Shown piece by piece: positions 43,075 to 53,085 of a stretch of 64,000 nt of DNA. Location of the stretch: positions 2,798,693 through 2,862,692 of the forward strand of contig NZ_AP014545.1 in the NCBI RefSeq assembly GCF_016592435.1, read 5' to 3'. Made by a program: the position numbers and the translations under genes. Source of the DNA: Amphritea japonica ATCC BAA-1530. GTDB lineage: Bacteria; Pseudomonadota; Gammaproteobacteria; Pseudomonadales; Balneatricaceae. A model generated the notes under the pieces. That model ran no database searches and was not told where the DNA came from. It saw only the letters and a list, made by a program, of their open reading frames with translations. Each line of letters starts with the position of its first letter. Positions within the stretch are counted from its first letter, which is position 1.

Positions 43075-44231
43075 GGAGTATGCGAATAAGTCCTGCTTCC
43101 TGAGTCATTTTGATATTCATACCCAGATAACGGCCTAAACCAGCCTATTTGCAACCCTTGTCTACCGCCTACATACCGTTTACAGAATGCAGACGGATTT
43201 ATCCTACGCTCGCATCATTTGATCCACACGAGCAATGTTGGCCAGAGCAAATAGTATTGCCAGTTTGCTATCGTTCTTCATCAGCCCACGATAACGAGCC
43301 TTGGTAAAACCGAATTGGCATTTGATGATCCGAAACGGATGCTCAACCTTGGCCCGTATGCTGGCTTTAAGGTACTCTGTTTTTAATGGAATCTTATTGA
43401 TGCGTGGATGTTTCTTCAGTGCTTTAACCTTGCTGGGGATTTCAGCAATCTGCCAGTCGGCCTTCGTTGCTTTGAGTTCTTCACGCTTCTCAGCGCCACG
43501 ATAACCACTGTCAGCGAAAATAAATTGCTCTTTGCCATGAAGAAGATGTTCGGCTTGGTTGAGATCGAGCTCATTAGCAGCAGTCGTCGTGAAGCTATGT
43601 GTAAGTCCTGTTCTGGCATCAACACCAATATGCGCTTTCATTCCGAAGTACCATTGATTGCCCTTCTTGGTTTGGTGCATTTCAGGATCACGTTCACCCG
43701 CTTTGTTCTTAGTGGAAGTAGGCGTTTCAATGATCATCGCATCCAGTAACGTACCTTCTTTTACCAACACACCAGCTTCGTTCAACCAAATGCTAACCTC
43801 TTGGAAAATCTTGCGGGCCAAGCCATACCGCTCCAATAAGTGACGGAAGTTCATGATAGTGGTGTGATCGGGTATTGCGCCATCCAATGAGAGGCCTGCG
43901 AATAAACGCATGGATGCGATCTCATAAAGCGCATCCTCCATGGCAGGATCACTCATGCTATACCACTGCTGCAAGCAGTGGATGCGGAGCATAGTAGATA
44001 ATGGATAAGGCTTTCGACCATTTCCAGCCTTTGGATAGTAAGGCTCAATCACTGATTCCAGTCGCTGCCAGGGAATCAGCTTTTCCATGCGACCGAGAAA
44101 CTTTTCTTTGCGGGTTTGGCGGCGTTTACTGTTGAACTCGCTGTCAGCGAAAGAAAGTTGGTGATCCATGGGTAACCCTCAGCACATTAGAGGCATGGAT
44201 TGTCATGGTGAGGGACTTATTCGCATGTTCC
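43075..44231. mobile_element. IS5-family insertion sequence
   Basis: This 1157-base element is bounded by 19-base terminal inverted repeats, GGAGTATGCGAATAAGTCC at 43075-43093 and the complement of GGAACATGCGAATAAGTCC at 44213-44231 (two mismatches). They resemble the IS5 end GGAAGGTGCGAATAAG. Flanking bases are TTAG on the left (43071-43074) and CTAG on the right (44232-44235). Both fit the YTAR target of IS5, but they differ at one base. It contains one transposase gene on the minus strand. Confidence 0.93.
43204..44169 (-). CDS. IS5-family transposase
   Basis: This 321-residue DDE transposase is strongly similar to InsH of E. coli IS5 (about 326-338 residues). It starts [21 protein letters not shown], with the helical domain [20 protein letters not shown] and catalytic blocks [14 protein letters not shown] (first Asp), [11 protein letters not shown] (second Asp) and [17 protein letters not shown] (Glu). 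The frame is uninterrupted and both element ends are present, so the element may still be active. It was inserted in an intergenic site and disrupts no visible gene. Confidence 0.96.
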   Translation of the reverse strand: MDHQLSFADSEFNSKRRQTRKEKFLGRMEKLIPWQRLESVIEPYYPKAGNGRKPYPLSTMLRIHCLQQWYSMSDPAMEDALYEIASMRLFAGLSLDGAIPDHTTIMNFRHLLERYGLARKIFQEVSIWLNEAGVLVKEGTLLDAMIIETPTSTKNKAGERDPEMHQTKKGNQWYFGMKAHIGVDARTGLTHSFTTTAANELDLNQAEHLLHGKEQFIFADSGYRGAEKREELKATKADWQIAEIPSKVKALKKHPRINKIPLKTEYLKASIRAKVEHPFRIIKCQFGFTKARYRGLMKNDSKLAILFALANIARVDQMMRA

Positions 44232-44306
44232 CTAGGGAGGGTACGAACAAGTGAGCACCCTGCTACCTGAAGCCCCATATGAAATAAGGACGTGTTTGCA
44301 GTTTCG

Positions 44307-45143
44307 CTAAGATTGAGGCAACACCAATACGTCTACTAATACATCTGTGCGGAGACGGTGTAAGACCTGTTCTGCGGTATTTCCCAACAAAAATCCCTGG
44401 AGCCCCAGACGTGCCACCGTACCAATCACCACCAAATGGGCACCGATCTCTTCCACCACTTGTGGGATGAGGAGCTCAGCCGGGCCTTGATCAACATGGA
44501 TTTGACTCTCTGGCAACTCCATCTCACCCAAGAGACGGCGACAGCCTGCCCGATACTGAGCCTCTTGCAATGCGGGTACCTGTAAACTCTTATCACCATC
44601 CTGCATTTGAGATGGGAACGCGCTAACCAGATGCATAGGAGCATTAACCGCCTCAGCAATAAATCTCCCCTCTTTCAGGATTCGTTCATTTAGCAACAGG
44701 TGTTCGGCATCTGACGCTGCAGCATTTACGCAGAGTAATACTGGCTGTTGATCCATAATATTACCTGCACGTACTAGCAACACTGGCTGATTAGTGTTTC
44801 GCATCAATTTCCAATCATCCGGTAAAAAAACATGATCGCTGAGACTTGGTGCATGCAGCTCTTTGATCACTAGCCCAAAGTTTTTCTCCCGCAAGGTGCA
44901 CGTCAACGCTCCGAGCCAATTACGTTCATTACTTATCACCACTGAAACAGCGATCCCCTTCTTAACAGCGGTATTAAGCTTCTGATCTAGCGTCTCCATT
45001 AGCTTAGGTATCGCATGCTTCTTTCGTACCAACACAGTAATGCAAGCACCCAAGCTTTCACTGATTCGGATAGCTCTGTCTAATGCTACCTGCTCATCTT
45101 TTTCTGGGTTGATCACAACTAGGATCTGCTCATTAAACGGCAT
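44307..45143 (-). CDS. Tandem universal stress protein (UspE-like)
   Basis: This 278-residue protein has two UspA domains in tandem, as in E. coli UspE (316). The C-terminal domain keeps the ATP-type motif GTVARLGLQGFLLGNTAEQ, which is very close to UspE. The first domain is degenerate but shows the opening LVVINPEKDEQVALDRAI. Such proteins respond to stress and energy limitation. It follows the MMPL gene by 71 bases and could be the last gene of that unit. Confidence 0.88.
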   Translation of the reverse strand: MPFNEQILVVINPEKDEQVALDRAIRISESLGACITVLVRKKHAIPKLMETLDQKLNTAVKKGIAVSVVISNERNWLGALTCTLREKNFGLVIKELHAPSLSDHVFLPDDWKLMRNTNQPVLLVRAGNIMDQQPVLLCVNAAASDAEHLLLNERILKEGRFIAEAVNAPMHLVSAFPSQMQDGDKSLQVPALQEAQYRAGCRRLLGEMELPESQIHVDQGPAELLIPQVVEEIGAHLVVIGTVARLGLQGFLLGNTAEQVLHRLRTDVLVDVLVLPQS

Positions 45144-45214
45144 TATGATTTACCTCTTCTTGGTCATTTACAGTTTGTATGCAGCGTTTGTTGCTTTATG
45201 GTCTGTAGCCTATG

Positions 45215-47590
45215 CTATGCCCTATCCATCGGCGTACGTTTTATCAACATAGCAGCCAAAGCAGGTAACAATACCAATGCCCCCACCATGTTCCAGACGA
45301 ACATAAAGGTAAGCAGTATCCCCATATCAGCCTGGAACTTGATCGGTGACAAAACCCAGGTCCCAACACCAATACCCAGAGTAAGCCCAGTGAAAGCAAC
45401 CGCCTTACCAGTCGTCTTGAGCGTATTAAAATAAGCTTCTCTCAAGTCCTGACCTGCATTAAGGTAAGCCTGTAACTTAGAATAAATATAGATACCGTAA
45501 TCGACCCCAATACCAACTCCCAGAGCGATCACCGGCAGGGTCGCCACCTTGACACCAATACCAAGCCTAGCCATGAGTGCTTGACACAACAACGAAGTCA
45601 AAGCCAAGGGTAACAGGATACAAAGAACCGTACGGAACGAGCGGAAAGTTAGTAGGCAGAGTATACCTACCACACTGTATACCCAGAACAGCATCTGGTA
45701 CTGCGCCTTCTCAATAACAATATTAGTGGCAGCTGTGATACCAGCGTTCCCTGCGGCTAACTTAAAAGTAATATCCTCAACGTCTTTAAATTCGTTGATA
45801 AAGCTTTCTGCCTCAGTCACTACAGACTGTAGAGTTACAGCCTTATGATCATTGAGGTATATCATAACCGGCGTCAAGCTACAGTCGGCGTTGAAACTGC
45901 TGGGGGATGCGTAGACTGAAGCCTGATCAAGCAGCGCCTGATTTCGGTTGAGGCTGTACCACTTGATATTACCCTCATTGTAACCAGCCATAATCTGCTT
46001 GGTCTCATCTACCAAGGAGCGGGCCGACTGTACACCGGGGATCTGCTGCAGTCGCCATTGCAGCTGGTCAATGGCATCCAGTGTGCGATAGTCAGAGCAC
46101 TTATCCTTAGCAGTCTGCACCATCACCACAAAAATATCAGTGCTAGTAGCGTAGTTTTCAGAGATAAAGGCATTATCTAAATTGTAACGGGAATCGGGGC
46201 GAAGCTCTGGAGCACCGGCATCCAGATCACCAATCTTAAGCCCCTTACTTTCGTACAGGCCTAAGACACTCAACCCCAAGGCCAGCACTATAAGCACCAA
46301 CGCTTGTGGCTTCTGTGTACAGCCTGACAGAAGATGCCAGATTCGAGCATTGCTCTGCTCGTCACCGGCCTGCGGCTCTGTATTCCCCGAGCGTTGCCGA
46401 ACACCGACATAGGACATCAACACCGGCAACAAAATCAGGTTCGTCAAGATAATCACTGCCACACCCAGTGATGCAGCAACTGCTAAATCCTGTATTACCG
46501 CAATTTCAATTACCATTAGAGAGGCAAACCCTGCCCCGTCAGAAACAAGGGCAATGATGCCTGGGATATAAAGAGCCCTAAAGGCGCGGCGAGCGGCCAG
46601 TTCTTTACCTGCACCTGTGGTGCTTTCATGAGCTATAGCATTGATGATCTGCACACCGTGACTCACACCAATAGCAAATACCAGGAAAGGCATCAGCATG
46701 GAATAAGGATCTAAACCGTAGCCCAGGGTTTTGAGCAATCCCAATTGCCAAACCACGGCAATCACCGAACAAAAAAGCGGAACCAAAGTACTACGAACAC
46801 AGCGTGAATATGCATAGAGCAATATCAAAGTAATGACTAGCGCCATGGCGAAAAACACCACCACCTTTCCCGCGCCATCAATCAAATCACCAACCACCTT
46901 AACAAAGCCCGTAATATGAATCTTTACCGACTCGCTCTGATACTTGTCTCGCACAAGAGTTTCCAGACGCTCAGAGAACACTTGGTAGTCGATAGGCTCA
47001 CCGGTTTCCGGATTGATGTCCAACAACGGGGCGTAGATCAGTGCCGATCGAAAATTATTTGCGACCAGCGCACCTACCTGACCAGATTTACGAACACTAC
47101 TCCTGAGTTTTTCAAGTTCTTCATCAGAGCCATTGTAAGTAGCTGCGATCACCGGTCCGCCAGCCAGTCCCTCCTCGGTAACTTCTGTCCAGCGCACCGA
47201 CGGAGACCAGATTGACTTCAGTGCTGCACGATCAATACCAGGAATATAAAACAGTTCATCATGAATCTGCTTAAATAAACTTTGGAACTCTGCGGTATAA
47301 ATATCACCCTCAGTAGATTCTACGGAAATACGAACCACATTACCTAAGCCCTTGAGATCGTCCTTATGATTGAGATAGTTGGCGATATAGGGGTGGTAGG
47401 TAGGGATCATTTTTTCGAAATTAGCGTCCGGGCGCACTTGACTGGCTTGATAACCAAAAAAGAGAGTCGCCGCAAGAAAAAGGAACATCAGAACTGGCCG
47501 ATGGTTAAAAAACAGACGCTCGACAAAAGGCTCACCTACATTGCCAGGTTTCAACAGCGTCTTTACCATTTGAGAACTTAGATGACTCAT
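45215..47590 (-). CDS. RND superfamily permease, MMPL type
   Basis: This 791-residue inner-membrane protein has two repeated modules, each a membrane helix, a large periplasmic loop and five helices. The first module opens FFNHRPVLMFLFLAATLFFGYQ. The helix bundles contain GYGLDPYSMLMPFLVFAIGVSHGVQ and VATLPVIALGVGIGVDYGIYIY, with the charged residues of proton-driven RND proteins (Asp in VDYG). It belongs to the branch that moves lipids or other hydrophobic molecules rather than AcrB multidrug pumps. It overlaps the YCF48 gene by four bases. Together with DUF1329 and DUF1302 proteins it forms a recurrent set thought to export or import a hydrophobic compound. Confidence 0.9.
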   Translation of the reverse strand: MSHLSSQMVKTLLKPGNVGEPFVERLFFNHRPVLMFLFLAATLFFGYQASQVRPDANFEKMIPTYHPYIANYLNHKDDLKGLGNVVRISVESTEGDIYTAEFQSLFKQIHDELFYIPGIDRAALKSIWSPSVRWTEVTEEGLAGGPVIAATYNGSDEELEKLRSSVRKSGQVGALVANNFRSALIYAPLLDINPETGEPIDYQVFSERLETLVRDKYQSESVKIHITGFVKVVGDLIDGAGKVVVFFAMALVITLILLYAYSRCVRSTLVPLFCSVIAVVWQLGLLKTLGYGLDPYSMLMPFLVFAIGVSHGVQIINAIAHESTTGAGKELAARRAFRALYIPGIIALVSDGAGFASLMVIEIAVIQDLAVAASLGVAVIILTNLILLPVLMSYVGVRQRSGNTEPQAGDEQSNARIWHLLSGCTQKPQALVLIVLALGLSVLGLYESKGLKIGDLDAGAPELRPDSRYNLDNAFISENYATSTDIFVVMVQTAKDKCSDYRTLDAIDQLQWRLQQIPGVQSARSLVDETKQIMAGYNEGNIKWYSLNRNQALLDQASVYASPSSFNADCSLTPVMIYLNDHKAVTLQSVVTEAESFINEFKDVEDITFKLAAGNAGITAATNIVIEKAQYQMLFWVYSVVGILCLLTFRSFRTVLCILLPLALTSLLCQALMARLGIGVKVATLPVIALGVGIGVDYGIYIYSKLQAYLNAGQDLREAYFNTLKTTGKAVAFTGLTLGIGVGTWVLSPIKFQADMGILLTFMFVWNMVGALVLLPALAAMLIKRTPMDRA

Positions 47591-48753
47591 GGGCGTGCTC
47601 CATTTTGCTTTTTCTTCAAGATCAAAGACTGGACGCCACCAAAGCCCACTGTCAGTATATCGGCATCGTTATCTAGCACAGCGCTAAGAGGAAGTTTGTA
47701 AGGTGACCGGGAACGTTGTATTAACTTGCCTTGTGAGCTTAGCTGCAACACAGTACCGCCAGCACCCACCAAAACCACCGCCCCACCCGCAAGACGCGCC
47801 CCGCCAAACAGGCCAGCATCAGTACCGGTATCAATTGCAGCCCAAGATGCACCCTTATCAGCGGAGATAAAGGCGTTACCCCGTAGTCCGTAAGCGATCA
47901 AATTACCTTCACCCGCCTCAACCACACCAAAGAAAGTACCTTCATAGGGACTTTCAAGCCTTAGCCAGCTCTGCCCCCAGTCATCGGAGCGAAAAATATC
48001 TCCAGCCTCAGCAGCAATATAGAGAGCATCGCCTATATGCTGGATTGCATTTAGATGAAAGGCGTCAGGATTATCAAGCTTGTCGAACCAAGGGGTCCAG
48101 TGATCACCACCATCGTTAGTGCGCAAAATAAGACCAAAAGCACCTACAATAAAGCCCTCACGGGAATTCTTGAACCATATATCAAGAAAGGGGCGACTAG
48201 CACCTTCGGATAAAAAACTCTCTGAATCCTCAACCGCAATGGTGAGATCCTCAAGCTTCAGCTGCATCGCTTCCAACTGCTCATGTTGCTCTGTCATTGT
48301 CGCCAATACAGACTCTATTTTGGTAAGCAGCACCTGACCATGATCACGCATTAAACGGTTAGCCTCGTGACCATCCAACTGTTTTGTCCAATTTAAACCA
48401 CCGTCACGGGAGTGCAACACCACTCCATCATGTCCGACGACCCAGCCTTGCTGCTCATCGACAAAGAAACTAGAGGTTAGGGTGGACCGTACCGGAACGA
48501 GAGCCTGAGTCCAACTAGCAGCCTGGTCATTAGAAAGCATAATATGTCCACGCTCGCCGACCGCAACCAATTTATTACCTACCCGCTCAATATCCAACAA
48601 AAGGCTGCGAGGAACTAAAGCACTAGGAGTGGCCGCTTCTTCAAGCGCATCACCCTGGGCCAAAGCAGAGGAACACTGAAAACCCGCGAGGAACATAAGC
48701 ATGAAGCAAATTCCCCGCAAGTGATGAAACTGGAAACGGTTTAAATAGGTCAT
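47587..48753 (-). CDS. YCF48/BNR-repeat exported protein
   Basis: This 388-residue protein has a signal peptide (about 10-32, ending SSALA) and a beta-propeller of YCF48-type repeats, the family of photosystem II assembly factor Ycf48. Several SxDxGxxW-like blades are visible, such as NDQAASWTQAL, SRDGGLNWTK, NDGGDHWTPW, SDDWGQSWLRL and SADKGASWAAI. A coiled stretch near 145-175 interrupts the propeller. In this operon type it always appears beside the MMPL permease, and it is coupled to it here by a four-base overlap, so it may be a periplasmic adaptor. This is inference. Confidence 0.88.
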   Translation of the reverse strand: MTYLNRFQFHHLRGICFMLMFLAGFQCSSALAQGDALEEAATPSALVPRSLLLDIERVGNKLVAVGERGHIMLSNDQAASWTQALVPVRSTLTSSFFVDEQQGWVVGHDGVVLHSRDGGLNWTKQLDGHEANRLMRDHGQVLLTKIESVLATMTEQHEQLEAMQLKLEDLTIAVEDSESFLSEGASRPFLDIWFKNSREGFIVGAFGLILRTNDGGDHWTPWFDKLDNPDAFHLNAIQHIGDALYIAAEAGDIFRSDDWGQSWLRLESPYEGTFFGVVEAGEGNLIAYGLRGNAFISADKGASWAAIDTGTDAGLFGGARLAGGAVVLVGAGGTVLQLSSQGKLIQRSRSPYKLPLSAVLDNDADILTVGFGGVQSLILKKKQNGARP

Positions 48754-48840
48754 AGTCAGAGAAAACCAAGAATAAGTGAAATATAGCCCCGACAGGGATG
48801 AATCCCCCCGACGTTAAGCACTAAATTAATAGGCTCAACA

Positions 48841-48880
48841 GAAAAAAGGGAGCCGACCGAGGAAAGAGCTGGCTCCCTTG
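48841..48880 (-). terminator. Terminator between DUF1329 and YCF48 genes
   Basis: Nine-base perfect stem AAGGGAGCC / GGCTCCCTT (48846-48854 and 48871-48879) with a 16-base loop; six T follow on the minus strand. It ends the DUF1302-DUF1329 transcript, with possible read-through into the YCF48-MMPL pair. Confidence 0.8.
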
Positions 48881-48896
48881 TTAACATGGATCTCGA

Positions 48897-50252
48897 TTAA
48901 CGACGGCTCATCTTGCGCACCTGCGCCGGAGTGAAGAATTTGTCATCTTCACCTGCATAAAGTTTGATCGGTTTACGATCCACCTCATTAAGCGCGTAAG
49001 CACCACTCTGAAGATCAATGTGGTAGTAGCTGCGTATAACTGTTGCAGGAATATCATAGGCGTTTAGCTGATTAGCTAAACCTACACGCCAAAGCTCACC
49101 ACGTCCGTCATAGATATCAGTCGCGGTAATATTCCAGGTATCTTCGTCGAGATAAAAAGTACGTTTACCGTAGACATGACGCTGACCTTCCTTGACCGTA
49201 GCTTCAACCTCCCAAACTCGGTGTAATTCCCAGCGGGTAAACGCCGGATTTAGGTGGTTAGGCGTTTCAATCTCTTCTGTTTTACCATTCTCAAACGCAA
49301 CCAATAAACCGTTGTTGTTATAAGCAACATACAGTTCCTTCTTACCCACAAGTTTCCAGTCGAACCGTTCCGGTGAGCCATTAAACATGAACGCATCATC
49401 GTAGGTCGTCAGCCCAGAAAACTCTGTGTTAGGTGTATCAAAACCGATAGTAGGTGCTCTGCGGACCCTCCGCTGTCCAGGAATATACTGCCAGGCCTGA
49501 CGACCTGCCTCAGCATTCACCGGGTCACGTAGCAAAATCACTTCCCCTTTACGACGTACAGGCTCTTCATATTGAACTAGAAGTTGCAACATATTCCCAT
49601 TGTAGGATGATGCATCTTTGCTCGTATCGTAGAAAGGAAATGCTTCTCGTGCGGTACTACCACCAATAGTCTTATCACCATTGGGATACACTGAAATATG
49701 CCGAAGCGTCTTATGATTCCCCGGTGCATTCCAACGAAGAAGATGGTTCCAAATTACCTCATGACCGGTTGCAGGAATCGGAAATGGGTAACCACCATAT
49801 GCTTGTTCAACACTATTACCCTCATCAGACAGCTGACCTGTCAGCGCATTCTGTTTTGTATTGTCGTAGACCCATTGAGGCGCTGCTGCAGTTCGATGGG
49901 TAGGATAGATCGGCATCTGAAAGGTCTCAGGATACTTCTCAAAGAGTGCTTTCTGGCCTGCTGACAATTTTTCGGCGTACTGCTGATAATTACTAGCATT
50001 AATAGTAAATAACGGTTTTTCATCGGCAAAGGGATCTACCCGTGTGCCACCAGGCTTATAGCCAGCTGGCGGGGTGGACATACCACCAGTCCATTCTGGA
50101 ATACTCCCATCCATATTACCGGAACGTTCAGCACCAACAGGTGTTAACTCATTAGCTAGTTGCGCAGCCTTCTGCTCAGAGACCGCTGCTAATGTGCCAC
50201 CTGAATTTAAGGCCAAGCAGCTGATAAACAATGTAAGAATTGTCTTTTTCAT
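48897..50252 (-). CDS. DUF1329 family exported protein
   Basis: This 451-residue protein has a signal peptide (about 1-22, ending GTLAA) and the DUF1329 fold. Landmarks are AERSGNMDGSIPEWTGGM near 40-57, the PAGYKPGGTRVDPF loop, NAEAGRQAWQYIPGQRRVRRAP, and late DTWNITATDIYDGRGELWRVG. Structure-based work links DUF1329 to LolA/LolB-like lipid-binding folds, which suits a periplasmic carrier of hydrophobic cargo. The ribosome site is GGGAGTAAAAT. It is preceded 55 bases upstream by the DUF1302 gene in one operon. Confidence 0.92.
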   Translation of the reverse strand: MKKTILTLFISCLALNSGGTLAAVSEQKAAQLANELTPVGAERSGNMDGSIPEWTGGMSTPPAGYKPGGTRVDPFADEKPLFTINASNYQQYAEKLSAGQKALFEKYPETFQMPIYPTHRTAAAPQWVYDNTKQNALTGQLSDEGNSVEQAYGGYPFPIPATGHEVIWNHLLRWNAPGNHKTLRHISVYPNGDKTIGGSTAREAFPFYDTSKDASSYNGNMLQLLVQYEEPVRRKGEVILLRDPVNAEAGRQAWQYIPGQRRVRRAPTIGFDTPNTEFSGLTTYDDAFMFNGSPERFDWKLVGKKELYVAYNNNGLLVAFENGKTEEIETPNHLNPAFTRWELHRVWEVEATVKEGQRHVYGKRTFYLDEDTWNITATDIYDGRGELWRVGLANQLNAYDIPATVIRSYYHIDLQSGAYALNEVDRKPIKLYAGEDDKFFTPAQVRKMSRR

Positions 50253-50307
50253 ATTTTACTCCCAGGTCACGTAGAATCGCGACTCGTTATTGTTCTTGTC
50301 TAAGTAC

Positions 50308-51909
50308 TTAGAAACGGTACTTGTAGTAGGCAGCCAGATAGTCTTTGTCAGCCTGCAGGTGGCCCAGTTCAAGCCGGCCAATATCTGCAGTTACTTCGTC
50401 AGGATCGGTTAAATTCCAAACATAGCTCACACCAAAACTATGGTTATTGAGGTAGTTAAAATCGCCTTTCAGGGAAAATTGCTCTAGACCTTTTGCAAAG
50501 GTCAAAGGAACAGCGGAGACACCATCAAAATCATTTCGGTAGGTGCCTGTGACCTTAAGATCCAAACCTTCAGCAAGTGCATAGTAATCAGCTGACAGAC
50601 TAATAATTGCACCTGCAGCTGAACGGTCTTCGTTCAGTGCAGCACTTACATTAGAGACATCGATACCCAAACCTGCGGCTGTGGCATCGCTATCAATACT
50701 TAACACTCGGTTGTAACCTAGCTCACCCACTAGGGCCAGGTTGTCAGCGATAGGGGTATCGCCAAGCAGGTGGATGATAGATATCTGTGCCTGAAGAGTT
50801 TCAGCTTCCGAGAAGTAGAAGCCCGCGGTCGGCCCTTGTCCCAATTGCACCGGCTGGCCATCACGATAGCTGACCTCACCACTCACATTCGTATCACCAA
50901 ACACAGTGCCGAAACTTAAGCCAATCAGGTTAATATCTTCAAAAAATTCATTTGTTAATTGAGGACCAAAAGCAGGAGGTAAGAAGCGTACTGAATTAAT
51001 GAAATCATTGTAACGCAGATAATATAAACCAAACTCTGTGTTGTTAAGTTCTTCAGCTAAGTAATAAACAGCAATACCGTACTGCCCTGCGTCAGGTTTA
51101 TTTTCAAGTACAGTTGAAGGGAATGGTACATCTAGAGTATCACCAGTAGATCCTTGCCCCATGAAGTCCCAACCAAAAAAGGTACCCGGCGCATCAATAC
51201 GGTGAGACTCCCAATCATACTGATAGTATGCTGACATTGAGAGTTTATCGGTGAGATCAAACTGAACATTCGCTTGGCCTAAAGGCATAAAGATATCTTT
51301 AAGCTCAACACCTGGCGCATTAGCTTTAGTTACATCCAGTGGCGCCTGGGCAGAAGAAATACCGCCATAGAGGAAAAGGCTTTCACCCCAGTTAACAACC
51401 TGTTTACCTAATCGCACACTGGCACTGCGTTCTTCAAAATCGAAAGTATGGTAGACGAAGGCATCCAGCAGCTCAATTTCAGAGGCATGTAAATCGAAGC
51501 CATCCTGTTGGAAAGATTTTGTAGCGTCTGTATCGTAAATTTCGTCATACCAACCACGACCCCGGAGAAAAACACCACCATCGCCATAATTAATATCTAA
51601 ATCAGAGCTAAAACTAACCCGATTCTGGGTCATATCACCTTTATCAAAGGCCTTATTTCCATCATCTACAAGAGGTCCTTGTCCGTTAAAAGCAAGTAAC
51701 GTTGCATTTTGTTTTTCCTGACGCCATTGAGCATCATAGGTAATACTTGTATCCAGATCGACCGTGACCCCATTTTCCAGTTCCCAGTTTAAGGCATGGA
51801 CTTGTGGTGTAATAGCCAATAGAAGACCAGATACAACTGTTTTGATCGCACAGGATCTAGATCTCATAACACAACGGGGCAATGCACTTCGGCAGTTTTT
51901 ATTCATCAT
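50308..51909 (-). CDS. DUF1302 family outer-membrane beta-barrel
   Basis: This 533-residue protein has a cleavable signal sequence (cleavage near HALNWE) and is then rich in alternating aromatic/polar strands. It ends in AAYYKYRF, a C-terminal Phe as used by the BAM complex, so it should be an outer-membrane barrel. Family landmarks include the early NGVTVDLDTSITYDAQWR and QQDGFDLHASEIELLDAF, and the VNWGESLFLYGGI segment. DUF1302 barrels are typically adjacent to DUF1329 genes, often in hydrocarbon, sterol or terpene catabolic loci. The start 51909 has GAGGG upstream. Confidence 0.92.
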   Translation of the reverse strand: MMNKNCRSALPRCVMRSRSCAIKTVVSGLLLAITPQVHALNWELENGVTVDLDTSITYDAQWRQEKQNATLLAFNGQGPLVDDGNKAFDKGDMTQNRVSFSSDLDINYGDGGVFLRGRGWYDEIYDTDATKSFQQDGFDLHASEIELLDAFVYHTFDFEERSASVRLGKQVVNWGESLFLYGGISSAQAPLDVTKANAPGVELKDIFMPLGQANVQFDLTDKLSMSAYYQYDWESHRIDAPGTFFGWDFMGQGSTGDTLDVPFPSTVLENKPDAGQYGIAVYYLAEELNNTEFGLYYLRYNDFINSVRFLPPAFGPQLTNEFFEDINLIGLSFGTVFGDTNVSGEVSYRDGQPVQLGQGPTAGFYFSEAETLQAQISIIHLLGDTPIADNLALVGELGYNRVLSIDSDATAAGLGIDVSNVSAALNEDRSAAGAIISLSADYYALAEGLDLKVTGTYRNDFDGVSAVPLTFAKGLEQFSLKGDFNYLNNHSFGVSYVWNLTDPDEVTADIGRLELGHLQADKDYLAAYYKYRF

Positions 51910-52260
51910 TAACAACCCTCTCAAATGATTTTATTTTTTTATAATCTTTCATAGAACCAACTATCACTCTCTAACATTAAGAGCTGGTTAGATGACTGAG
52001 GTACTATCCAGGCGCAAGCATCACAATGCTCGCTTCTATCAAATTTTTCTTATAGCTATCTTTCTCCAATATAAAAGAAGCTAACAAATGAGTTTTTAAA
52101 ACAGCACAAAACTCACCCACCTTAAGTATTTATTTCGTTGATATAACAACAACATAAATCCAATAAAAAATCGGACAACGGACAATCCTTTCCCCGTGAC
52201 AAGAGCCCGAAAACCGGTCTAAAACGTGACATTGAGGTAATATCAACATCACACTCAAAA
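51910..52260. other. Intergenic region upstream of DUF1302
   Basis: About 350 AT-rich bases containing the DUF1302-DUF1329 promoter. The TCGGACAACGGACA pair near 52172-52185 resembles the GGACA motif seen at 29.7 kb. No other feature recognised. Confidence 0.4.
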
Positions 52261-53085
52261 TCATTTCACTTGTAGGCCTACCCACTCATGCACTTTGTCG
52301 GAGAACTCTTTGGTATGAAACAACATCAGCTGATGACTGCCTTCTTTTAAACAATAGAGTTCCACTGGCCCAGCAATATGGTCAGCAACACTTTTCATTA
52401 CTTCAGGAGGGAACGTGGGATCTTTTTCACCGGATGCTACGAGCACCGGCTTTTCATTTTGATCAGCGGTAATCTCAGGCTTGTAGTGGAATACAGAACC
52501 CCATGAACCCAGGTCGTAAGACCAAGTATTCCAAGGATCTAGCTGTTTCTGAGCGTAAGCGCCATCGTAACCATAGTCTTCGTCAAAGTTGAAGAAGATA
52601 CCTATATCTAGCCGGGCAGCACGTCCCAGGTGGGCAGCCATCTTTCTAACATCTTCCGATTGCCAGTACTCTCCCATCTTAAGCATGGGCGGAGTTCCGG
52701 GTACAACTGGCGCTCCCATTAAAATAGCACCACTTATAGCTTCAGAATGAAGTGCACTAAAAGCTGCCGCTACTCCCAAACTGGAGCCCAATGTAAACAC
52801 TGGAAGGCCTGTTTTCTCTTTAACGTGTTCGGCAACAGCCACACCAGCATCTACCCACTCAGCTAACGTAAACTGACCACGAGCACGATTAGTTGTAGAT
52901 TTTCCATGCCCCGGCGCATCATAGGACCATATATCCGCACCGCGCTCCGCGTGATAACAGCAAAACTTATCGTAAATACCAGCGTGCGAAGCAATACCAT
53001 GAGAAATAACAAGTGCGTATTTGGGATCCTTCCCTCGATAGCGATAACAGTGAGTTTCATTCAATATGTGTTGTTCACGCAACAT
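52261..53085 (-). CDS. Alpha/beta hydrolase, lysophospholipase-like
   Basis: This 274-residue cytoplasmic hydrolase resembles the monoglyceride lipase/lysophospholipase group. The nucleophile elbow is GSSLG (Ser in TLGSSLGVAA), the acid is Asp in SGEKDPTFPP and the base is His in KEGSHQLML; HG in VISHGIASHAG forms the oxyanion hole. No signal peptide. It is transcribed leftward toward DUF1302 and divergent from the catabolic operon. It could release an acid from an ester brought in by the neighbouring transport set; the substrate is not known. Confidence 0.88.
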   Translation of the reverse strand: MLREQHILNETHCYRYRGKDPKYALVISHGIASHAGIYDKFCCYHAERGADIWSYDAPGHGKSTTNRARGQFTLAEWVDAGVAVAEHVKEKTGLPVFTLGSSLGVAAAFSALHSEAISGAILMGAPVVPGTPPMLKMGEYWQSEDVRKMAAHLGRAARLDIGIFFNFDEDYGYDGAYAQKQLDPWNTWSYDLGSWGSVFHYKPEITADQNEKPVLVASGEKDPTFPPEVMKSVADHIAGPVELYCLKEGSHQLMLFHTKEFSDKVHEWVGLQVK

